This document shows positions 59,265 through 64,000 of a stretch of DNA of 64,000 nt, piece by piece. Numbering within the stretch: position 1 is the stretch's first letter; each line of letters begins with the position of its first letter. The stretch covers positions 1 to 64,000 of the forward strand of contig JAEEYE010000005.1 of NCBI GenBank assembly GCA_016291665.1, given 5' to 3'. Position numbers and translations under genes: made by a program. The DNA comes from Oxalobacter sp. GTDB taxonomy: Bacteria > Pseudomonadota > Gammaproteobacteria > Burkholderiales > Burkholderiaceae_D. Under the pieces are notes generated by a model, which was not told where the DNA came from, searched no databases, and was given only the letters and a program-made list of their open reading frames with translations.

Positions 59265-60026
59265 TCAGAGCGCGTGCCTTGTAATGGCACCGTCGGCAGC
59301 CACAGAAAGCCAGTCTCCTCGTGGCATTTTCGGGTCATCTAAATCCCAGTCAGACAGTACAATCCGGCGTTTGATGCCATCGGGCATTTCAATGGGGTGT
59401 TCGCCAGGGCGGTGCGTATGACCGTGGATTAAGACATCAGCATTTGTTTTCCTGAAAAGGTCTTTGACTGCATCTAGGTTCACATCCATGATTTTGGCAG
59501 ACTTGGTCATTTTGCTTTTTGCGCTGTCCTTTCTGGCATTGGTGGCAATAGACTTTCGCTTTGAGAGAGGAACCAAAAGGAAGAAAAAGCGCCAGATGGG
59601 GTTTCTGACCTTGGCGCGGAATTTCATGTAGGCTTCATCGTCTGTGCACAGGGCGTCGCCGTGTGAAAAGGCAATCCGGGTGTTACCAGCAGTGAAGAGG
59701 CCGGGTTCTTCCAAGGCTGTGGCGCCGGTTGCTTTTAAGAATTTTTTACCAGTGAGGAAATCGCGGTTTCCACAGAGCCAATAAACGGCAGTACCACTGT
59801 CAGCTACTGCTTTGATGGCGTTGACGATACGCAACAAGTAGGCATCACCAGCCATAGCATCGTCGCCAACCCAGTATTGGAAAAGGTCGCCTAAGATATA
59901 AAGCCGTTCAGTTTGCCGGGCTTCATTTTCCAAGAAAGAAAGGAAAGCCCGCGTCGTTTCAGGTAGTTCTTCAGACAAATGCAGGTCTGATAGGAAAACT
60001 GCTTTGAAACGGGCAGGCGCATCCAT
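59265..60026 (-). CDS. lpxH: UDP-2,3-diacylglucosamine diphosphatase (LpxH-type)
   Basis: A peripheral membrane phosphoesterase releasing lipid X in lipid A synthesis. The 253-residue calcineurin-like protein has the dimetal motifs SDLHLSE (D14, H16), GDLFQYW, GNRDFL, SHGDALCTDD and HGHTHRPGEH. An insert of basic residues (about 150-175, SKRKSIATNARKDSAK) is the membrane-facing cap seen in LpxH. It lies 24 nt after ppiB on the same strand and converges on cysE with 2 nt between stop codons. Confidence 0.92.
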   Translation of the reverse strand: MDAPARFKAVFLSDLHLSEELPETTRAFLSFLENEARQTERLYILGDLFQYWVGDDAMAGDAYLLRIVNAIKAVADSGTAVYWLCGNRDFLTGKKFLKATGATALEEPGLFTAGNTRIAFSHGDALCTDDEAYMKFRAKVRNPIWRFFFLLVPLSKRKSIATNARKDSAKSKMTKSAKIMDVNLDAVKDLFRKTNADVLIHGHTHRPGEHPIEMPDGIKRRIVLSDWDLDDPKMPRGDWLSVAADGAITRHAL

Positions 60027-60050
60027 AGCAAAAAGTTGTTTGGTATCTGG

Positions 60051-60542
60051 TCAGACTTCTTCTGCGGATTCAATAATGACGCTTTCCAGAGGGACGTCTT
60101 GATGGCCGGTTGGGTGGAAGATTGTCCTGACACCTTTGATTTTGTCGACAACGTCCATGCCTTCCGTGACTTTGCCAAAGACACAATAACCCCAGCCGTC
60201 TTGGCCTGGATAGTCAAGGAAATCATTGTTGGCAACATTGATGTAGAACTGTGCTGTGGCGGAGTGTGGGTCGCTGGTGCGTGCCATTGCAATGGAATAC
60301 CGCTTGTTGGAAAGCCCGTTCTTGGCTTCATTTTCAATCGGTGCATTGGTGCGTTTCTGGTTCATCGCTTGGTCGAAACCGCCACCTTGGATCATGAAGT
60401 TGTCGATGACGCGGTGGAAGATGGTGCCGTTATAGAATCCGGAATTAACGTATTCCAAGAAGTTCTTGACGGTTTTAGGTGCTTTTTCTGCGTTGAGTTC
60501 GATCTTAATCTTGCCGAAATTGGTGTTTAAGATGACAGCCAT
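60051..60542 (-). CDS. ppiB: Cyclophilin-type peptidyl-prolyl isomerase
   Basis: A cytoplasmic prolyl isomerase of 163 residues without a signal peptide. The cyclophilin signature [15 protein letters not shown], the active-site [24 protein letters not shown], and the C-terminal loop are complete. ATG 60542 has AAGGAA 4 nt upstream; the open frame reaches 60569. It is divergent from cysS, with a 221-nt gap between start codons, and is followed by lpxH. Confidence 0.95.
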   Translation of the reverse strand: MAVILNTNFGKIKIELNAEKAPKTVKNFLEYVNSGFYNGTIFHRVIDNFMIQGGGFDQAMNQKRTNAPIENEAKNGLSNKRYSIAMARTSDPHSATAQFYINVANNDFLDYPGQDGWGYCVFGKVTEGMDVVDKIKGVRTIFHPTGHQDVPLESVIIESAEEV

Positions 60543-60763
60543 GTTTTTCCTTGGTAAGTTGAGGGTCAAAGATAGAAGGGTACAGGCTTTAAGCTCCGTA
60601 CCAAAAACGAATGCATTCTAGCAGACTCACGCACGCAATGATATTGCTAACAGGAACGGCCAGTTTCTTGATTGTGCGGTTATGTCGATAGCTCGCGTAA
60701 GGATATGAGGCAATCTGTTAAAATAGCTATTTGTACCTTAATTGAATCAGGTGACCAACCATT
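60543..60763. other. Divergent ppiB / cysS intergenic region
   Basis: 221 nt carrying the promoters for both genes. TAAAAT at 60719-60724 is a possible -10 box for cysS but the -35 match is poor. No other structure seen. Confidence 0.4.
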
Positions 60764-62146
60764 ATGAGCGAGCTTCAGATATATAACAGCCTCACAAGGA
60801 CTAAGCAGGTCTTTAAGCCGATTGTACCCGGGAAAGTCGGAATGTACGTTTGTGGGATGACAATCTATGATTACTGCCATATGGGGCATGCTCGCATGAT
60901 GATGTCGTTTGACGTTGTCTACCGTTGGCTCAAGGCGTTGGGTTATGATGTCACTTATGTCCGTAATATTACCGATATTGACGACAAAATCATCCGGCGT
61001 GCTGGTGAAAACGGCGAAACCATGTTGAATCTGACGACGCGTTTTACGCGGTACATGCACGAAGATACAGAAGCTTTGGGGATTTTGCCGCCAGACTATG
61101 AACCTAAAGCTACGGAATATATTGATGAAATGCTTGCCATCATTGATAAGCTGGAGAAAAACGGCTTGGCCTATCAATCGGAAGATGGTGATGTGAACTA
61201 TTCTGTCAGGGATTTCAAGGGCTACGGCAAGCTTTCCGGTAAGTCGTTGGATGACTTACGCGCTGGCGAGCGTGTGGATATCAATACTGGTAAGCGTGAT
61301 CCCTTGGACTTTGTCCTCTGGAAGTCTGCCAAGGATTCAGAACCTGATGAAGCAAAGTGGGACTCCAAATGGGGGAAAGGTCGCCCGGGTTGGCACATTG
61401 AGTGCTCGGCTATGTCCAGTAAACTCTTGGGGGAACATTTCGATATCCATGGTGGTGGATTTGACTTACAGTTTCCGCATCATGAAAACGAAATTGCCCA
61501 GTCTGAGGGGGCATCAGGCAAGACTTTTGTGAACTATTGGATGCACAATGGTTTTGTCCGTGTCGACAATGTGAAGATGTCGAAGTCGTTGGGCAACTTT
61601 TTCACTATCCGTGATGTGCTGAAAGATTATGATGCAGAAGTGTTGCGCTTTTTTATCATCCGTACTCATTACCGTAGTCCACTTAATTATTCGGATGCGC
61701 ACTTAAATGATGCGAAAGGAGCATTGACACGTTTGTATACGGCTTTAAACGGCGTGGATGCGAAAGTTGCTGATATTGATTGGTCAAACCCCTATGCCGC
61801 GCGCTTTAAGGATGCAATGAATGATGACTTCAATACAGCAGAAGCCGTAGCTGTCCTCTTTGAGTTGGCGGGCGAAGTCAATCGGACGCATTCTGTTGAA
61901 ACGGCATCCCTCTTAAAATCCCTAGGAGGTGTCTTAGGGCTTTTAGATCGTAATCCTGCTGAGTTCCTGCAGGCAGGTACGGGCGATATTGATACCGGAT
62001 GGATTGAAGAACAGATTAAAGCACGCCTTGCTGCGAAGAAGGGTAAGGATTATGCTGAAGCAGATCGCATTCGCCAGACGCTCAAAGAAAAAGGCATTGA
62101 ATTAGAGGATAAACCAGGTGGCATCACTGAATGGCGCCGGGCTTGA
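60764..62146 (+). CDS. cysS: Cysteinyl-tRNA synthetase
   Basis: Charges tRNA-Cys. The 460-residue class I enzyme has the zinc ligand C30 (YVCGMTIYD), the HIGH-type motif HMGH (39-42), the zinc region HIECSAMS, the KMSKS motif at 271-275 (KMSKSLGNF), and a DALR-type helical C-terminus. Length is typical. accA starts 70 nt downstream and tilS follows, a known betaproteobacterial neighbourhood. Confidence 0.98.
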   Translation: MSELQIYNSLTRTKQVFKPIVPGKVGMYVCGMTIYDYCHMGHARMMMSFDVVYRWLKALGYDVTYVRNITDIDDKIIRRAGENGETMLNLTTRFTRYMHEDTEALGILPPDYEPKATEYIDEMLAIIDKLEKNGLAYQSEDGDVNYSVRDFKGYGKLSGKSLDDLRAGERVDINTGKRDPLDFVLWKSAKDSEPDEAKWDSKWGKGRPGWHIECSAMSSKLLGEHFDIHGGGFDLQFPHHENEIAQSEGASGKTFVNYWMHNGFVRVDNVKMSKSLGNFFTIRDVLKDYDAEVLRFFIIRTHYRSPLNYSDAHLNDAKGALTRLYTALNGVDAKVADIDWSNPYAARFKDAMNDDFNTAEAVAVLFELAGEVNRTHSVETASLLKSLGGVLGLLDRNPAEFLQAGTGDIDTGWIEEQIKARLAAKKGKDYAEADRIRQTLKEKGIELEDKPGGITEWRRA

Positions 62147-62216
62147 TTGGTTGGTCGTTTGCAGTTTGTACAAGATAATTTGAGGTTGCCCGGTTAGGGG
62201 GCCAAAAGGAGATAGT

Positions 62217-63191
62217 GTGGCTAAAACGATGTTTCTCAGTTTCGAGCAGCCGATTGCTGAACTGAATGCGAAAATCGAGGAACTGCGTCTGGTTCAGGGC
62301 GATTCTTCCGTTGATATTTCAGAGGAAATCCGTCAGCTGGAGGAAAAACACCGCCAGTTGATTGAAGATACCTATGCTGGGTTGACTCCTTGGCAGGTTT
62401 CCCAGATTGCCCGTCATCCTAATAGACCCTATACACTTGACTATATCCAAGAGATTTTTACGGATTTCCGTGAGTTGCATGGTGACCGCGCGTTTGCAGA
62501 CGATCCTGCCATTGTCGGCGGTTTGGCACGTCTGGATGGTATGCCCTGTGTGGTAATTGGTCACCAAAAGGGGCGTGACATCAAGGAACGGAGTTTCCGT
62601 AATTTCGGGATGCCGCGGCCTGAAGGCTACCGCAAAGCATTGCGATTGATGCACACAGCAGAAAAGTTTGGATTGCCAGTCTTTACCTTTGTTGATACGC
62701 CTGGGGCATTCCCAGGGATTGATGCTGAAGAACGTGGACAGTCTGAAGCCATTGGTCGAAACCTCTATGAAATGGCAGAAATTAAAGTACCGCTAGTTGC
62801 TACTGTGATTGGTGAAGGTGGTTCCGGTGGTGCTTTGGCCATTGCGGTTGCAGACGTTGTGCAGATGCTTGAAAATTCCATTTATTCCGTGATTTCCCCA
62901 GAGGGGTGTGCGTCCATTCTCTGGAAGACGGCAGAACGCGCGAATGAAGCGGCGGAGGCCTTGGGGTTGACAGCGAAGCGGCTGAAAGAGATTGGATTGA
63001 TTGACCGTATCATCCAAGAACCTGTTGGTGGGGCACATCGCAATATGACGGAGACAGCAGCACGTATCAAGGTGTCTTTAATTGAGGCTTATGAAAGGCT
63101 AAGGGATGTCCCTGCTGATGCTTTGCTTGCTGCCCGTCAGGAAAAGTGGCTGAATTTCGGTAAATTCAGCGATACAGTATCCGTTGCCTAG
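62217..63191 (+). CDS. accA: Acetyl-CoA carboxylase carboxyltransferase subunit alpha
   Basis: The alpha half of the carboxyltransferase that works with AccD (41335), not adjacent to it, as usual in proteobacteria. The 324-residue protein has the N-terminal helical segment ([18 protein letters not shown]), then [42 protein letters not shown] and [11 protein letters not shown]. The start is GTG 62217, five bases after AAAAGGAG. tilS begins 9 nt after the stop. Confidence 0.97.
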   Translation: MAKTMFLSFEQPIAELNAKIEELRLVQGDSSVDISEEIRQLEEKHRQLIEDTYAGLTPWQVSQIARHPNRPYTLDYIQEIFTDFRELHGDRAFADDPAIVGGLARLDGMPCVVIGHQKGRDIKERSFRNFGMPRPEGYRKALRLMHTAEKFGLPVFTFVDTPGAFPGIDAEERGQSEAIGRNLYEMAEIKVPLVATVIGEGGSGGALAIAVADVVQMLENSIYSVISPEGCASILWKTAERANEAAEALGLTAKRLKEIGLIDRIIQEPVGGAHRNMTETAARIKVSLIEAYERLRDVPADALLAARQEKWLNFGKFSDTVSVA

Positions 63192-63200
63192 GAATTGGTC

Positions 63201-64000
63201 TTGCCTTCAGTCTGGGAATCCTTCCAATCTTCACTTGAGGCAATCCTTTCGCGCTTTCCGGCAAAGGTTCCCTTTGCTGTTGCTTATAGTGGTGGCGCCG
63301 ATTCAACGGCGCTGCTTATCCTTGCACATCGCTATGCGAAGCAAGAGAATCGTTGCCTTTATGCTTTTCATATCCATCATGGTATTAGCCCAGATGCGGA
63401 TCAGTGGATGTCACATTGCCATAGTACTTGTGACGCGTTAGGCGTTGCGTTTGGTGCGCAGAAAGTGCATGTAAATGGTACGTCTGGCGGCATTGAAGCC
63501 GATGCCAGAACCAAGCGCTATCGAGCTTTGGGAGGGTTGGCTAGGGCGCATGGCGTTTCCTTAATCCTCACAGCTCATCATTTGGATGATCAATGCGAGA
63601 CTATCCTGTTGCAACTTTTTCGGGGAACCTTTCTTGCTGGTTTGACCGGGATGGATTCTTGTGTGGTGTTGCCTTATCAGGCAGGCAAAACAGATATTTA
63701 TTTGGGGCGGCCTCTGCTATCGGTTACGAAGCGTGACCTTGAAGATTTCCTGTCTGCGTCTGGGATTCCTTTTGTTGAAGATGCATCGAACCGCGATACG
63801 TCATACCGACGGAATGCCTTGCGTCACTGCGTTATGCCGTTAATCGGCGCATCGTTTCCTGGGTTTGAAAAGCATCTGGCTGGGACAGGGCGCACGGTAG
63901 CTTCTGCACTTAAACTCTTAGATATGTTGGCTGCTGAAGACCTAGCGGGCTGCGTTGATGAGAACAAGGCTTTGGATATGGTTGTGGTGAGATGTTTGAG
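63201..64000 (+). CDS. tilS: tRNA(Ile)-lysidine synthase, 3' end beyond window
   Basis: Changes C34 of tRNA-Ile(CAU) to lysidine so that it reads AUA. The frame is open from TTG 63201 (AGGA 7 nt upstream) to the end of the window, giving 266 residues. The PP-loop ATP-binding motif YSGGADSTALL is at about 29-39. AHHLDDQCETILLQLFRG and the NRDTSYRRNALRH motif are diagnostic for TilS. The C-terminal tRNA-binding domains lie outside the window. Confidence 0.93.
   Translation, partial: MPSVWESFQSSLEAILSRFPAKVPFAVAYSGGADSTALLILAHRYAKQENRCLYAFHIHHGISPDADQWMSHCHSTCDALGVAFGAQKVHVNGTSGGIEADARTKRYRALGGLARAHGVSLILTAHHLDDQCETILLQLFRGTFLAGLTGMDSCVVLPYQAGKTDIYLGRPLLSVTKRDLEDFLSASGIPFVEDASNRDTSYRRNALRHCVMPLIGASFPGFEKHLAGTGRTVASALKLLDMLAAEDLAGCVDENKALDMVVVRCL

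Overview
The window reads as one continuous piece of betaproteobacterial (Burkholderiales) chromosome. Several gene orders support this: tpiA-secG-tRNA-Leu ahead of a complete nuoA-N operon; aroC-MFS-leuC-leuD-leuB-asd-truA-trpF-trpB-trpA-accD-folC-(DedD-like)-cvpA-purF; and rnr-rlmB-cysE with lpxH-ppiB facing cysS-accA-tilS. Base composition looks close to 50% GC, low for the order. Together with the protein sequences this makes me favour Oxalobacteraceae, possibly Oxalobacter. That placement is inference; no database was searched.

Layout. 1-5763: the 3' part of gltB and all of gltD (glutamate synthase). 5933-8811: dapA (lysine/peptidoglycan), bamC (outer-membrane assembly lipoprotein) and an MBL-fold hydrolase. 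8824-10635: an accessory island on the minus strand with four small lipoprotein genes. Three have nearly identical signal peptides, Ala/Ser-rich mature parts and C-terminal lysines, each with its own terminator and a roughly 100-nt structured leader. 10996-13089: FKBP-type PPIase, tpiA, secG and tRNA-Leu(GAG) with terminator. 13141-14835: a phosphoethanolamine-transferase-like membrane enzyme. 14891-29926: nuo promoter and fourteen nuo genes for respiratory complex I, interrupted by a 432-nt non-coding spacer between nuoD and nuoE. 29996-46456: a long biosynthetic run (chorismate, leucine, aspartate semialdehyde, tryptophan, fatty-acid initiation, folate, purine) with tRNA pseudouridylation and several small accessory genes. 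46523-54286: greB, a decayed DUF4143-type ATPase, a DUF6941-like gene, a YgiQ-type radical SAM gene and a giant AsmA/DUF748-like envelope protein. 54354-64000: trmB and tRNA-Leu(CAG) on the minus strand, rnr, rlmB, cysE, then lpxH and ppiB (minus), cysS, accA and the 5' part of tilS, which runs off the window.

Most of the content is housekeeping. Envelope functions recur: bamC, lpxH, the pEtN-transferase-like enzyme, the AsmA-like protein, the DedD-like protein that has lost its SPOR domain, and the Ala-rich lipoproteins. The strongest candidate for something undescribed is the lipoprotein cluster at 8824-10635, which may supply outer-membrane-to-peptidoglycan tethers by analogy with Braun's lipoprotein. 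Other points of interest are the nuoD-nuoE spacer, the pseudogene at 47282-47622, and a 42-codon membrane peptide between leuC and leuD.
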